In this document: positions 28,943-42,258 of the stretch, in pieces
Layout: each line of letters begins with the position of its first letter
Position numbering within the stretch: the first letter of the stretch is position 1
DNA from: Mycobacterium branderi
Lineage (GTDB): Bacteria > Actinomycetota > Actinomycetes > Mycobacteriales > Mycobacteriaceae
NCBI RefSeq assembly: GCF_010728725.1
Contig: NZ_AP022606.1
Span: 5,022,001-5,086,000, forward strand
Length of the DNA: 64,000 nt
Reading direction: 5' to 3'
Made by a program: the position numbers and the translations under genes
The notes under the pieces: generated by a model
What the model saw: only the letters and a program-made list of their open reading frames with translations
The model's database searches: none
Told to the model about the DNA's origin: nothing

Positions 28943-30478
28943 GTGCTGCTCGTCGACGTTGCGCTGACCTCCCGGGACGTGGGCGGCGCCGCCGCGCGGC
29001 GCGCCAAGATCGCGCGCATCGCCGAGCTGCTGCACCGGGCCGCCTCCCATCCCAACGTGGTCGCGATCATCGTCTCGTGGCTCTCCGGTGAACTGCCGCA
29101 GCGCCAAATCGGTGTCGGCTGGGCGGCTTTGCGGTCACTGCCGTCGCCGGCACCGCACCCGACGTTGACTGTCGCCGACGTCGACACCACCTTCACCGAA
29201 ATCCGTACAGTATCAGGTACGGGATCACAGGCCCGCCGCGCCGCCCTCCTCGCCGGGCTGTTCGCCGCAGCCACCGAAGTCGAGCAAACGTTCCTGCGGA
29301 GGCTGCTGACCGGTGAACTGCGCCAGGGTGCGCTGGCCGGGATCATGGCCGACGCCGTCGCCCAAGCCGCACAACTGCCCGCCGCCGCGGTCCGCCGCGC
29401 CGCGATGCTGGGCGGGGACCTGCCGGCCGTCGCCGCGGCGGCCCTCACCGGCGGTGCGGCCGCGCTGGACAGCTTCACCCTTCAGGTGGGCCGACCGGTC
29501 GGCTCGATGCTGGCGCAGACCGCGGCCAACGTCACCGAGGCGCTCGAAAAGCTCGGCGGCTCAGGCGTTTTCGAGGCCAAACTGGACGGCGCGCGGGTAC
29601 AGATCCACCGGTCGGGCGACCAGGTGACGGTCTACACCCGCAGCCTCGACGACGTCACCGCCCGGCTGCCGGAAGTGGTCGAGGCGACGCTGGCGCTCCC
29701 GGTCACCGACTTGATCGCCGACGGCGAGGCAATCGCGCTGCGGCCGGACAACCGGCCGCAGCCGTTTCAGGTCACCGGGTCGCGGTTCGGCCGTTCCGTC
29801 GACGTCGCGGCCGCACAAGCGGCCCAGCCGCTGTCCGTGTTTTTCTTCGACGTGTTGCACCGCGACGGCGTCGACCTTCTCGACGCGCCGACCACCGACC
29901 GCATCACGGTGCTCGACGAGATCGTGCCCGAACACAACCGGGTCGATCGGCTGGTCACCGCCGACCCGGACGCCGCGAGCGACTTTCTGGACGCCACCCT
30001 GGCCGCGGGCCACGAAGGGGTGATGGCGAAGTCCCCCACCGCGCCGTACGAGGCGGGCCGCCGCGGCGCGGCCTGGCTCAAGGTCAAGCCGGTCCACACC
30101 CTCGACCTGGTGGTGCTCGCCGTCGAATGGGGATCCGGGCGCCGCCGCGGCAAGCTCTCCAATATCCATCTCGGCGCACGCGATCCGGCTACCGGCGGCT
30201 TCGTCATGCTGGGCAAGACGTTCAAAGGCATGACCGACGCGATGCTCGACTGGCAGACAAAGCGATTCACCGAGCTCGCCGTCGGACCCACCGACGGCTA
30301 CGTGGTGCAGCTGCGGCCCGAACAGGTCGTCGAGGTGGCGTTCGACGGCGTCCAGACCTCGTCGCGCTACCCCGGCGGGCTCGCGCTGCGGTTCGCGCGG
30401 GTGCTGCGCTATCGCGACGACAAAACCGCGGCTGAGGCCGACACCGTCGACAGCGTTCGCGCGCACTGCAGAAGCTGA
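28943..30478 (+). CDS. ligB: ATP-dependent DNA ligase LigB
   Basis: 511 residues. An N-terminal DNA-binding domain (about 1-200, with [20 protein letters not shown]) precedes the adenylation domain. The adenylated Lys is in [14 protein letters not shown], and other nucleotidyltransferase motifs are DGEAI, FFFDVLH, EGVMAK and WLKVKP. An OB-fold follows. The GTG at 28943 is preceded by AAGGTGA and gives [10 protein letters not shown], as in M. tuberculosis LigB. It seals nicks with ATP, additional to the NAD-dependent LigA. CstA follows after 23 bp. Confidence 0.95.
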   Translation: MLLVDVALTSRDVGGAAARRAKIARIAELLHRAASHPNVVAIIVSWLSGELPQRQIGVGWAALRSLPSPAPHPTLTVADVDTTFTEIRTVSGTGSQARRAALLAGLFAAATEVEQTFLRRLLTGELRQGALAGIMADAVAQAAQLPAAAVRRAAMLGGDLPAVAAAALTGGAAALDSFTLQVGRPVGSMLAQTAANVTEALEKLGGSGVFEAKLDGARVQIHRSGDQVTVYTRSLDDVTARLPEVVEATLALPVTDLIADGEAIALRPDNRPQPFQVTGSRFGRSVDVAAAQAAQPLSVFFFDVLHRDGVDLLDAPTTDRITVLDEIVPEHNRVDRLVTADPDAASDFLDATLAAGHEGVMAKSPTAPYEAGRRGAAWLKVKPVHTLDLVVLAVEWGSGRRRGKLSNIHLGARDPATGGFVMLGKTFKGMTDAMLDWQTKRFTELAVGPTDGYVVQLRPEQVVEVAFDGVQTSSRYPGGLALRFARVLRYRDDKTAAEADTVDSVRAHCRS

Positions 30479-30501
30479 CCGGTCGCGGTAGGGTCCGTCG
30501 C

Positions 30502-32757
<2,256 letters not shown>

Positions 32758-32788
32758 CCAGGGGCGAGGGAAGGTTACGGCAAGATGT

Positions 32789-32806
32789 ACGGAAAGTGCC
32801 TTCCGT
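32789..32806. promoter_or_regulatory. Inverted repeat ahead of the AUR1-like gene
   Basis: ACGGAA and TTCCGT, six bases apart, form an imperfect 8-bp-arm dyad centred about 30 bp before the GTG at 32825. It may be an operator for the AUR1-like gene or a weak cstA terminator. Confidence 0.3.
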
Positions 32807-32824
32807 CGCAACTGGGGAGTGTGA

Positions 32825-34030
32825 GTGTCACCGACAACCGGTCGAGGTGCGCAGGCTTTAGCGCCTGAAGCATCCGTCGGATCGGCCGGTGACACCGGGG
32901 AACGACGCGAATATCGTCTGGCGCTGCTTCGCCGCGGCGCCGTGGCGGTGTGGCTGTTGGTGGTGGTCTACCGCAGCCTCACCGCGGGGCTGGCGTTCAA
33001 CCGTGAACTGCTGCTGCTGTACATCGCGACCGGGCTGATCGCCGCCAGCATCGGCCGCGGCTGGAAAGTGCTGGCGGTCATCCGCGACTGGCTGCCGTTC
33101 GCACTGGTCCTGCTGCTCTACGACCTCAGCCGGGGCGCGGCGACCCTGGTCGGGGCGCCCACTTTGTGGCTGCTGCAGCCACAGGTGGACCGCTGGTTGT
33201 TCGTCGGGGTGGTGCCGACGGTGTGGCTGCAGGAGCACCTCAAGATGCCGCATCCGCCGTGGTGGGAAGTGGGCATCAGCGCGGTGTACATGTCGTTTTT
33301 CGTCCTGCCGTATGCGGTCGCCGGGTTCCTGTGGCTGCGCGACCGCGACGACTGGGCGGCGTTCGTCCGGCGATTCCTGGTGCTGTCGTTCACCGCGCTG
33401 ATCGGCTACATCCTGCTGCCGGCCGCGCCGCCATGGGCGGCGGCGAAGTGCACGGCCGCCGACGTCGCGGGCGGCCCGTCGAACCCCAGGTGCATGTTCG
33501 GCAGCCCGGCGGGTGTTCCCGACGGCGGGCTGCTCGGAGCCATGCATCCCGGCCACGCCGGCGCCCACGACTTCGTGGAGCGGATCTCCACCCGCGGCTG
33601 GGGCACGCTGCATCTGCAGTCCGCGAGCGCGCTGGTCGACTCAGGGCAGGCCAGTGTGAACCTGGTGGCGGCTATCCCGTCACTGCATGCGGGCGTGTCC
33701 GCGATGGTCGCGGCGTTCCTGTGGCGGCGCGTCAGGCGTCGGTGGCGTCCGTTCTTGGTCGCGTACGTGCTGACGATGGCGTTCACGCTGGTGTATTCGG
33801 CCGAGCATTACGTCGTCGACATCCTGCTGGGCTGGCTGCTGGCCGCGCTGGTGATGCTGGTGGTCGGCCGTCTGGAGGCACGCTTTCGCTCACGAGCCCA
33901 CGGCGTCGAGCCACTGCCCGATCGCGGCGGCAGCCTCGCCGTAGAAGACCCGATAGACCCGGTCGGCGACGTAGCCGATATGCGGGGTGGCGACGACATT
34001 GTCCAGGCGGCGCAGTGGGTGCCCCGCTGA
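32825..34030 (+). CDS. AUR1/PAP2-like inositol-phosphotransferase-type membrane protein
   Basis: 401 residues with about seven membrane helices. The lipid-phosphatase/phosphotransferase residues are AIPSLHAGVSAM (His) and YSAEHYVVDILLGW (His and Asp). The C-rich loop CTAADVAGGPSNPRCMFG lies between. Relatives include the AUR1/Ipt1 group that moves phosphoinositol between lipids. GGGGAG five to six bases before the GTG supports the start. The last 47 codons (from about RAHGVEPLP) overlap the convergent dehydrogenase gene by 141 bp and look non-native, so an older stop near 33890 was probably lost. Confidence 0.78.
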   Translation: MSPTTGRGAQALAPEASVGSAGDTGERREYRLALLRRGAVAVWLLVVVYRSLTAGLAFNRELLLLYIATGLIAASIGRGWKVLAVIRDWLPFALVLLLYDLSRGAATLVGAPTLWLLQPQVDRWLFVGVVPTVWLQEHLKMPHPPWWEVGISAVYMSFFVLPYAVAGFLWLRDRDDWAAFVRRFLVLSFTALIGYILLPAAPPWAAAKCTAADVAGGPSNPRCMFGSPAGVPDGGLLGAMHPGHAGAHDFVERISTRGWGTLHLQSASALVDSGQASVNLVAAIPSLHAGVSAMVAAFLWRRVRRRWRPFLVAYVLTMAFTLVYSAEHYVVDILLGWLLAALVMLVVGRLEARFRSRAHGVEPLPDRGGSLAVEDPIDPVGDVADMRGGDDIVQAAQWVPR

Positions 34031-34825
34031 CAACGGTTCGACGTCGAAGACGTCGAGGCCGGCGCCGGCGATCCGCTGCGTGCGCAATGCCTCGACGAGG
34101 GCGGCCTCGTCCACGATGGGGCCGCGAGACGTATTGACTAGCAACGCCGTCGGCTTCATCAGTCCCAGCTCGGCGGCGCCCACCAGGCCGCGGGTGCGCT
34201 CGCTCAACACCAGGTGGATGGTCAGCACGTCGGCGCGGGCGAACAACTCCTCTCTGGAAACGTATGTGGCGCTGGCCTTTTCGGCGGCTTCGGGCGTCAA
34301 GTTGGTGCTCCACGCGATGACGTCCATGCCGAAGGCCGCACCGACCCGCGCCACCCGGCGGCCGATGCGACCCAGGCCCAGCACGCCGAGCACCGACCCG
34401 CCCAGTTGACGACCGACCGTCGTCTGCCAGCCGCCGGTGCGCACCGACAGCGTTTCGTCGACGAGTCGGCGTGCGGCGGCGAGGATCAGCGCCCAGGTCA
34501 GCTCGACGGTGGACTCGATGTAGCCGCCGGTGGTGCTGACGTGGATGCCGCGCTCCTTGGCGGCGGCGACGTCGACGGCAGCGTTGAACGGCCCGGTGGA
34601 GGCGATCATCTTCAGGCGGGGCAAGCGTTCGATGACGTTGCGCGGCAACGGTGTACGCTCGCGCATCACGCACACGACGTCGAACGGCGCTAAGCGTTCG
34701 ACGACGGCGTCGGGCTCGGCGACGTGGTCGTTGAAGGTGGTGATCTCGGCGCGGGCCGCGACGGACGACCAGTCGGCCATGCTCAGTGCGACGTTCTGGT
34801 AGTCGTCGAGGATCGCAACCTTCAT
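33890..34825 (-). CDS. D-isomer 2-hydroxyacid dehydrogenase
   Basis: 311 residues. The NAD-binding motif is GVLGLGRIGRRVA (about 147-159). The catalytic Arg is in VNTSRGPIVDE, Glu in the region DVFDVEPL, and His in ATPHIGYV. It interconverts a 2-hydroxyacid and a 2-oxoacid; the substrate cannot be read from sequence. Its ATG overlaps the stop of the VOC gene (ATGA), so both are one operon under the SoxR/MerR-type promoter at 35249-35279. It overlaps the AUR1-like gene tail to tail. Confidence 0.9.
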   Translation of the reverse strand: MKVAILDDYQNVALSMADWSSVAARAEITTFNDHVAEPDAVVERLAPFDVVCVMRERTPLPRNVIERLPRLKMIASTGPFNAAVDVAAAKERGIHVSTTGGYIESTVELTWALILAAARRLVDETLSVRTGGWQTTVGRQLGGSVLGVLGLGRIGRRVARVGAAFGMDVIAWSTNLTPEAAEKASATYVSREELFARADVLTIHLVLSERTRGLVGAAELGLMKPTALLVNTSRGPIVDEAALVEALRTQRIAGAGLDVFDVEPLSAGHPLRRLDNVVATPHIGYVADRVYRVFYGEAAAAIGQWLDAVGS

Positions 34826-35241
34826 TGTGCGGTTTCCGGCTCGTTGACGCCAAACACAAACGGCGCGAACACAATCTCGCGGCCGTCGGGATCACGGTAG
34901 GTCACCGCGTTGTTCGCGGCCCAGTACGGATGCGACTCCACCGGCTGAATTCCTGCCTGCTGCAGCCGCTTTGTCGCAAGCTGCTGCGCGGCCGCGTCGG
35001 GAAAGTACAGGCACAGCTGCTCGTGGACGTCGACCGGAACGGGTTGCGTCGCCTCGACGATCTCGAAGGTCAGCTCTGATCCGGGCATCCCGAATATCGC
35101 ACCGGTGCTGCCGTAGCTGTTTTCGAATGTCTCGCACAGCGGCAGTCCGACCAGATCGCGGTAAAATCGGACGGTCTGTTCGAAATTCGCTGAGCGACGG
35201 GCGAAGCGGACCCCGCCGATCGACGCCAAAAGGTTTGTCAT
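34822..35241 (-). CDS. VOC-family (glyoxalase/dioxygenase fold) protein
   Basis: 139 residues. Paired beta-alpha-beta-beta-beta modules are visible: FARRSANFEQTVRFYRDLVGLPL then AVTYRDPDGREIVFAPF. Possible metal ligands are in ELTFEIVEA and the C-terminal DPDGREIVF. Family members include glyoxalase I, extradiol dioxygenases and antibiotic-binding proteins. The promoter places transcription almost exactly at its ATG, so it is leaderless. The downstream dehydrogenase overlaps by four bases. An activator of the SoxR kind would suggest a role in redox-active compound stress, as inference. Confidence 0.8.
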   Translation of the reverse strand: MTNLLASIGGVRFARRSANFEQTVRFYRDLVGLPLCETFENSYGSTGAIFGMPGSELTFEIVEATQPVPVDVHEQLCLYFPDAAAQQLATKRLQQAGIQPVESHPYWAANNAVTYRDPDGREIVFAPFVFGVNEPETAQ

Positions 35242-35248
35242 GGCGTCG

Positions 35249-35279
35249 ACCCTATGACCTCAACTGCACTTGAGGTCAA
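35249..35279 (-). promoter_or_regulatory. SoxR/MerR-type promoter of the VOC-dehydrogenase operon
   Basis: Minus strand: TTGACC (-35, 35279-35274), exactly 19 bases, then TAGGGT (-10, 35254-35249), and the ATG seven bases later. The spacer region holds a perfect inverted repeat, TGACCTCAA and TTGAGGTCA six bases apart. The core CCTCAAGTGCAGTTGAGG matches the E. coli SoxR box CCTCAAGTTAACTTGAGG at 15 of 18 positions. A 19-bp spacer with internal dyad is the hallmark of MerR-family promoters. Confidence 0.72.
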
Positions 35280-35287
35280 GAAGCGGC

Positions 35288-35707
35288 TCAGCGTAGCTGT
35301 TGAACGCGGATCATGTTGCCCGCCGGATCGCGCAGGGCGAAGTCGCGCACCCCGTAAGGCTGCTCGGTCGGCTCCTGCACGATCTCCACTTGGCCGTTTT
35401 GCGAGCGGGCTTGGAGTTGTTCGAAGGCGCCGTCGAGGTCCTTGGTGGCCAGCAGCAGCATGCCGTAGTTGCCCTTGGCCATCATCTCGGCGATGACTCG
35501 GCGCTCGTCGTCGGTGAGGCCCGGGGTGGCGGCCGGCGGGTACAAGACGATGGACGTGTCCTGACCCACCGGGCCGAGCGTGATCCATCGCATCGTGCCT
35601 GCGCCGACGTCGAGGCGGACTTCGAAGCCGAGCCCGTCGCGATAGAACGCCAGAGATTCTTCGGGGTCGTCGTGTGGAAGGAAGCTCGAGTGAATCGTGA
35701 TGTCCAT
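35288..35707 (-). CDS. VOC-family protein downstream of an AraC regulator
   Basis: 139 residues from MDITIHSSFLPHDDPEESL. The motif FYRDGLGFEVRLDVGAGTMRWITLG and the C-terminal FALRDPAGNMIRVQQ are typical of the vicinal oxygen chelate fold. It starts five bases after the stop of the AraC-type regulator, so the two are co-transcribed. AraC-VOC pairs are common in actinobacteria and usually of unknown substrate. Confidence 0.8.
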   Translation of the reverse strand: MDITIHSSFLPHDDPEESLAFYRDGLGFEVRLDVGAGTMRWITLGPVGQDTSIVLYPPAATPGLTDDERRVIAEMMAKGNYGMLLLATKDLDGAFEQLQARSQNGQVEIVQEPTEQPYGVRDFALRDPAGNMIRVQQLR

Positions 35708-35712
35708 GGCGC

Positions 35713-36162
<450 letters not shown>

Positions 36163-36225
36163 ACGCGGATGGTACGGCGGCTCGTACGATGCAAGCCACC
36201 AGACACAGAGGTTAGGGGTCGCGGA

Positions 36226-37110
36226 GTGGACATCGGGTTCATCGGGCTGGGCAACATGGGAGCTGCAGTAGCGAGCCGCCTCGTCGCCGCTGGCCATCAC
36301 GTCGTCGTCTTCGACACCCGCAGCGCCGCGGTCGAATCCGTCGTGGCCGAGGGTGCCGATCGCGCGGCATCCGCCCGGGAGGTCGGCGACCGCGTCGCCA
36401 CCGTGATGGCCAGCCTGCCGACGCCGCAGGTGTCGATGGACGTGGCTGCGACGGTTGCTAGCGGCAGCCGGATCCAGCGCTTCATCGACCTGTCCACTGT
36501 GGGAAGCCAAGCGGCGCAACGCAATCACGCGCTGCTCGCAGAACACGGAGTGACCTTGCTGGACAGCCCGGTCAGCGGCGGCGTGCAGGGCGCTCGGACG
36601 GGGACTCTTGCGGTGATGGTGTCAGGCCCGCGAGCTGAGTTCGACACCGTCGCACCGGTTTTCGACGACATCGGCCGAGCCATCTTCGTCGGCGAAAAAC
36701 CCGGTGCGGCGCAAACGATGAAGCTGGTCAACAACTTGATGGCTGCCACGTCGTTGGCCGCGACGGCGGAAATCATGGTGATGGGAGTGAAGGCGGGCCT
36801 CGATGCCCAAGTGATGATCGACGTTCTCAACGCGGGGTCAGGTGCCACGCATGCAAGTCGGGAAAAGTTTCCGCGGGCGGTGCTTCCGCGCACCTTCGAC
36901 TACGGGTTCGCGACGGGCCTGATGGTCAAGGACGTGCGGCTGTATCTCGACGAGGCGAAGGCGCTGGGCATACCCACACAGCTGGCCGAGGCCGTCGCGC
37001 AGCTTTGGGAGGCGACTCTGGATGCAGAGGGCCCGGAGTCTGATTTCACGTCGATCGTCAAGCCGCTCGAAGCCGCGGCCGGTGTTGTCGTGGAAGCGAA
37101 GACGCGTTGA
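36226..37110 (+). CDS. 3-hydroxyisobutyrate dehydrogenase-family oxidoreductase
   Basis: 294 residues of the beta-hydroxyacid dehydrogenase family. The Rossmann motif is IGFIGLGNMGAAVASRL at the N-terminus, the substrate-binding loop is DSPVSGGVQGARTGTL, and the catalytic Lys is in GAAQTMKLVNNLM. Valine catabolism or tartronate-type substrates are both possible. The GTG at 36226 follows a purine-rich GTTAGGGG. A strong hairpin terminates it before tRNA-Ala. Confidence 0.85.
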   Translation: MDIGFIGLGNMGAAVASRLVAAGHHVVVFDTRSAAVESVVAEGADRAASAREVGDRVATVMASLPTPQVSMDVAATVASGSRIQRFIDLSTVGSQAAQRNHALLAEHGVTLLDSPVSGGVQGARTGTLAVMVSGPRAEFDTVAPVFDDIGRAIFVGEKPGAAQTMKLVNNLMAATSLAATAEIMVMGVKAGLDAQVMIDVLNAGSGATHASREKFPRAVLPRTFDYGFATGLMVKDVRLYLDEAKALGIPTQLAEAVAQLWEATLDAEGPESDFTSIVKPLEAAAGVVVEAKTR

Positions 37111-37112
37111 GT

Positions 37113-37159
37113 CTGCGGTGACCAGGCAAGCTACTCGCACTTTTGCCTGGTAGCCGCAG
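37113..37159. terminator. Hairpin between the dehydrogenase gene and tRNA-Ala
   Basis: CTGCGG-TG-ACCAGGCAA (37113-37129) pairs with TTGCCTGGT-AG-CCGCAG (37143-37159). The 6+9 bp stem has a small internal mismatch and begins two bases beyond the dehydrogenase stop. It could also stop transcription coming from the tRNA on the other strand. Confidence 0.7.
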
Positions 37160-37185
37160 AGTGAACGCAATCTGAGTACGTGAAG

Positions 37186-37258
37186 TGGAGCTAAGGGGAC
37201 TCGAACCCCTGACCCCCACACTGCCAGTGTGGTGCGCTACCAGCTGCGCCATAGCCCC
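37186..37258 (-). tRNA. tRNA-Ala (anticodon GGC)
   Basis: 73 nt without encoded CCA. The acceptor stem GGGGCTA/TAGCTCC contains the G3-U70 pair diagnostic for alanine. The D arm is GCGC...GCGC, the anticodon loop is CTGGCAG (anticodon GGC), and the T arm is AGGGG-TTCGAGT-CCCCT. It reads GCC and GCU codons. Confidence 0.97.
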
Positions 37259-37320
37259 ATGAAGTTGCCCATCGAAGCTACACCACCAGCAACTTGCGCT
37301 CAAAGTCGCTGATCAGCGCC

Positions 37321-38574
37321 TCACCGCGTGGGGTCGAATTCGCGCAGCGCGACGGGCTGCTTACCGGTGGTGATCTGCTCGGCCAGCAGTCGACCGGTCA
37401 CCGGGCCGTGTGTCATGCCCCACATTCCGTGCCCGCCGGCGACGAAGACGCCCTGCGACACCTGCCCCACCAGCGGACGACCGTCGGGCGTCAGCGGGCG
37501 CGGCCCAACCCATTCCTCGCTGCGTTCCTCCCAGCGGACCCCGTCGAAGTACGGGCGGGCCGACTCGGCGATGGCGTCGACCCGCGCGGCGGACACCGGC
37601 GCGTCTGGGTCCCGCAACTCCATCGTCCCGGTGACCCGCAGCTTGCCGTTTAGCGGCGTGCACGCCACCCGCGCATCGGGGAGGTGGACGGGGCGAGGGA
37701 CGGGTCGGTCCACCGGCACTGTGAACGAGTAGCCGCGTCCGGCCTGCACCGGCACCCGAACCCAGCGACCGACCAGCCGTGACAACCACGCCCCAGTCGC
37801 AATAACCGCCACGTCGGCGGTCAACCCCGAGCCGCTACGAGTCGGCAGGGTGACGCTGTTGCCGTCGGCCACCACATCGACGACTTCCTCCGGCAGCAGC
37901 GTGGCGCCGCGTTCGACGACCGAGCGGCCCAGCGCCTGGACGAAACGGCCCGGGTCCAGGAATCGCTGACCGTCGACGCGGATGCCGACAGCGGCCACAT
38001 CGGATGCCAGCGGAACCTGTTCGCGCAGTGCCGCACCGGTCAATTCGGTAGTAGAGGCGTGTTGCCCGCCGGCATCCCGAAAGCGCTGCAGCTCCTCCAG
38101 TAGCTCTTCGGCGTCACGCGAAGCTCTAAACAGCGCGGTGACCGGCGCGTCGTTGAGTGGCGCGTCGACGCCGTTGGACACCAGCACGTCGTAGGCGTCG
38201 AGGCACTCTTCGCTCAGCGCCAGGTTGGCGCGTACCGCACGTGTCCATGACGAGCTGCGGCAGTTGGCCGCGAAGCGCATCAGAAACCGCCACAGCGAAG
38301 GGTCGGAGCTCAACGAAATACGCAGGGGCGCATCGCGTTTCGGCAGCGAACGCAGGCCGTAACGCAGAATCCGCGGCTCGTTGAGCGGAATCGTCAATCC
38401 GGGAGCGATATAGCCGGCGTTTCCCCACGAGGCGCCGGCAGCCACGCCGACGCGGTCGACCACCGTGACGTCCACGCCGCGCTCCTGCAAAAACCACGCC
38501 GCCGACAACCCCACGATGCCGGCACCCACCACAATCGCCGAGCGCGGCCGTCCGTCAGTCATCACAACGTCCAT
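37321..38574 (-). CDS. FAD-dependent amino-acid oxidoreductase (DadA-like)
   Basis: 417 residues. The FAD-binding motif is IVVGAGIVGLSAAWFLQERG near the N-terminus; further DAO-family motifs are SWGNAGYIAPG, AVIATGAWLSRLVG, WVGPRPLTPDGRP and the C-terminal VFVAGGHGMWGMTHGP. DadA-type enzymes deaminate D-amino acids and pass electrons to quinone. ATG codons at 38574 and 38562 both could start it. The upstream MFS gene ends 18 bp before it on the same strand, so the two may be co-transcribed. Confidence 0.87.
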   Translation of the reverse strand: MDVVMTDGRPRSAIVVGAGIVGLSAAWFLQERGVDVTVVDRVGVAAGASWGNAGYIAPGLTIPLNEPRILRYGLRSLPKRDAPLRISLSSDPSLWRFLMRFAANCRSSSWTRAVRANLALSEECLDAYDVLVSNGVDAPLNDAPVTALFRASRDAEELLEELQRFRDAGGQHASTTELTGAALREQVPLASDVAAVGIRVDGQRFLDPGRFVQALGRSVVERGATLLPEEVVDVVADGNSVTLPTRSGSGLTADVAVIATGAWLSRLVGRWVRVPVQAGRGYSFTVPVDRPVPRPVHLPDARVACTPLNGKLRVTGTMELRDPDAPVSAARVDAIAESARPYFDGVRWEERSEEWVGPRPLTPDGRPLVGQVSQGVFVAGGHGMWGMTHGPVTGRLLAEQITTGKQPVALREFDPTR

Positions 38575-38592
38575 GGTGCCGCAACGGGCTTT

Positions 38593-39833
38593 TCAGGCGA
38601 GATCCTCCGTGGCACCCACCTCCCATTCGTCGGGCATCGCCAGTTGGTCCATGGCCCGGGTTTCCGGCGCAAGCATCCAGCCCACCGCCGCGGCCAGCAG
38701 GATGACGCCACTGATCGCAAAGCCCCAGCCGAAGCTCAGGTGTTCGGCGATCTGGCCGACCGCCATCGAGCCGACGATCGCGCCGAAGTCAGCCATCATC
38801 TGGAACGTCGCCACTGCGGTACCCGCGCGCGCCGTGCTGCCCAGGATGTCGGCGATCGCGGCCTGTTGCGGCGACGCGAAGATGCCCGACGCCGCGCCCG
38901 CCAGCCCTGCCACCACCAGGAAGACCGGCACTGACGTCGTCGCGCCCAGCCACACGGTCGTCGCACCGCAAGCGATGAGCCCGCCAATCAACAAGTGGCG
39001 CCGCCCGATCCGGTCGGACAGATGCCCACTGGGCAGCACGACCACCAGGTTGCCGAGCGCGAAGGTCGCCAGCGCCAAACCCGCCATCCGCGGGCCACGG
39101 CCCAACACATCGGAGATAAACAGCGGCACCAGCGCGATCCGCAGCCCGAACACCGACCAGCCGGTGGCGAAGTTCGACAGAAGCGCCGCGCGATACGAGC
39201 GGTGCCGAAGCGCCGTGCGCACCGTCACCGTCGAGCGAGACTGCTCCACCGGCGCGGCCAGCGTCGAGCGCCGCAAGCTGTAGGCCACCGCCAGCGCGGT
39301 GACCAGCACCGCCCCGCCGTAGATCAGAAACGGTGCGGACAGGCCGAGACCCGCGGTCAGACTGCCCACCACCGGCCCGCCGACCGAGCCGATCAGAAAC
39401 GAGGTGGCGAACAGGCCGGCGACCCGGCCCCGCGCGTCGACCGGACTGATCCGGATCATCAGACCGAGCGCCGAGATGAAGAACATCGTCGACCCGATGC
39501 CGCCGATCGCCCGATACAGCAATAGCTGCCAATAGCTTTGGGCGAACGCGCACATGCCGGTGGCCACCGAGACGATCAGCAGCCCGGCCACGTACACCCG
39601 ATGCTCGCCCAGCCGTTGCACCAGCAGCCCGCTGGGCGGCGCGAAGCACAGCCGCATTAGCGAAAACACGGTGATGGCAAAGGTCACCGCGCCGATGCTG
39701 ACCCCGAAGGTGCGGGCGTAGGCGGGCAGCACCGGCGACACCACACCGTAGCCAAGGGCGGCCACCGCGTTCGCCGCGATCAGCGCCCAGGCCGCGCGCG
39801 GCAGCTTAGCCCGCTGGCGCTGGGCGACGAAGA

Positions 39834-39837
<4 letters not shown>
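38593..39837 (-). CDS. Major facilitator superfamily transporter
   Basis: 414 residues with about twelve hydrophobic helices. The MFS motif-A variant is [16 protein letters not shown] after helix 2 and [16 protein letters not shown] in the second half. The GTG at 39837 overlaps the pgm stop (GTGA), so it is translationally coupled to pgm. Drug- or sugar-efflux type transporters look like this; the substrate is unknown. Confidence 0.88.
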
Positions 39838-41468
<1,631 letters not shown>

Positions 41469-41506
41469 GTCACCAATTCTGCCGACGCCGTGCATAGGCT
41501 GCTGGA

Positions 41507-41902
41507 ATGCCTGGTCGCGACTACCGCGAGCTGGCCGCCGTCTTCGTCGGCGGCGCGCTGGGTGCCGCCGCCCGCGCGGGACTGAACAGCCTGGCCGAGC
41601 CGGATCCGACGCGCTGGCCGTGGCCGACGTTCACCGCCAACATCGTTGGCGCGTTCTTGGTGGGCTACTTCACCACTCGGCTGCTGGAGCGGCTGCCGCT
41701 GTCGAGCTATCGCCGGCCGCTGCTCGGCACCGGGCTGTGCGGCGGGCTGACCACGTTTTCCACCATGCAGGTCGAAACGCTGGACATGATCGAACACCAG
41801 CGATACGGCCTGGCGCTCGGCTACATCGCTGCCAGCATCGCGGCGGGATTGCTCGCGGTGTATCTGGCCACCGCAGCGGTGCGACGGGTGCGAGTGCGCT
41901 GA
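41507..41902 (+). CDS. crcB1: Fluoride channel subunit CrcB/Fluc, first copy
   Basis: 131 residues, four membrane helices. Family motifs are [12 protein letters not shown] (helix 1), [14 protein letters not shown] (helix 2), and [15 protein letters not shown] (helix 3, with the fluoride-conducting Thr/Phe and the Na+ site). Fluc proteins export fluoride as antiparallel dimers. The next gene is a second, different copy, so a heterodimer is expected. I find no fluoride riboswitch in the 38-bp upstream gap. Confidence 0.95.
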   Translation: MPGRDYRELAAVFVGGALGAAARAGLNSLAEPDPTRWPWPTFTANIVGAFLVGYFTTRLLERLPLSSYRRPLLGTGLCGGLTTFSTMQVETLDMIEHQRYGLALGYIAASIAAGLLAVYLATAAVRRVRVR

Positions 41903-42258
41903 TGGTCTGGATCGGCGTGCTGCTTGCGGGCGGCATCGGCTCGGTGCTGCGGTTTCTGGTCGACGGCGCGGTGGGTCGCCGGGCGGCGCGGTCGTTTCCG
42001 TTCGGGACCCTGACGGTCAACATCAGCGGCGCGACGCTGCTCGGGCTGGTCGGCGGTCTGGCGCTGAGCCGGCACGCCGCGCTGCTGGTCGACACCGCAT
42101 TCATCGGCTCCTACACCACGTTTTCCACCTGGATGCTGGAAACCCAGCGCCTTGGTGAGGAACGTCAGATCTGGTTCGCCGTCGCGAATATCGTCGTGAG
42201 CATGGTGCTCGGCATGGCGGCGGCGCTGCTCGGCCAGTGGATCGCGGGCCTGCTATGA
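41902..42258 (+). CDS. crcB2: Fluoride channel subunit CrcB/Fluc, second copy
   Basis: 118 residues, four membrane helices. The motifs are AGGIGSVLRFLVDG, GTLTVNISGATLLGLVGG and FIGSYTTFSTWMLE. Its ATG shares the last base of the first copy's stop, and its own stop overlaps the DUF190 start by ATGA, so all three are translationally coupled. Paired unequal Fluc subunits form dual-topology heterodimers in many Gram-positive bacteria. Confidence 0.95.
   Translation: MVWIGVLLAGGIGSVLRFLVDGAVGRRAARSFPFGTLTVNISGATLLGLVGGLALSRHAALLVDTAFIGSYTTFSTWMLETQRLGEERQIWFAVANIVVSMVLGMAAALLGQWIAGLL

Noticed and set aside
37186..37320. Integration site at tRNA-Ala
   Set aside because: No integrase gene, no direct repeat of the tRNA 3' end, and normal backbone genes on both sides.
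41469..41506. Fluoride riboswitch before the crcB pair
   Set aside because: Only 38 bp separate pgm and crcB1, too short to hold the riboswitch, and no conserved core is seen.
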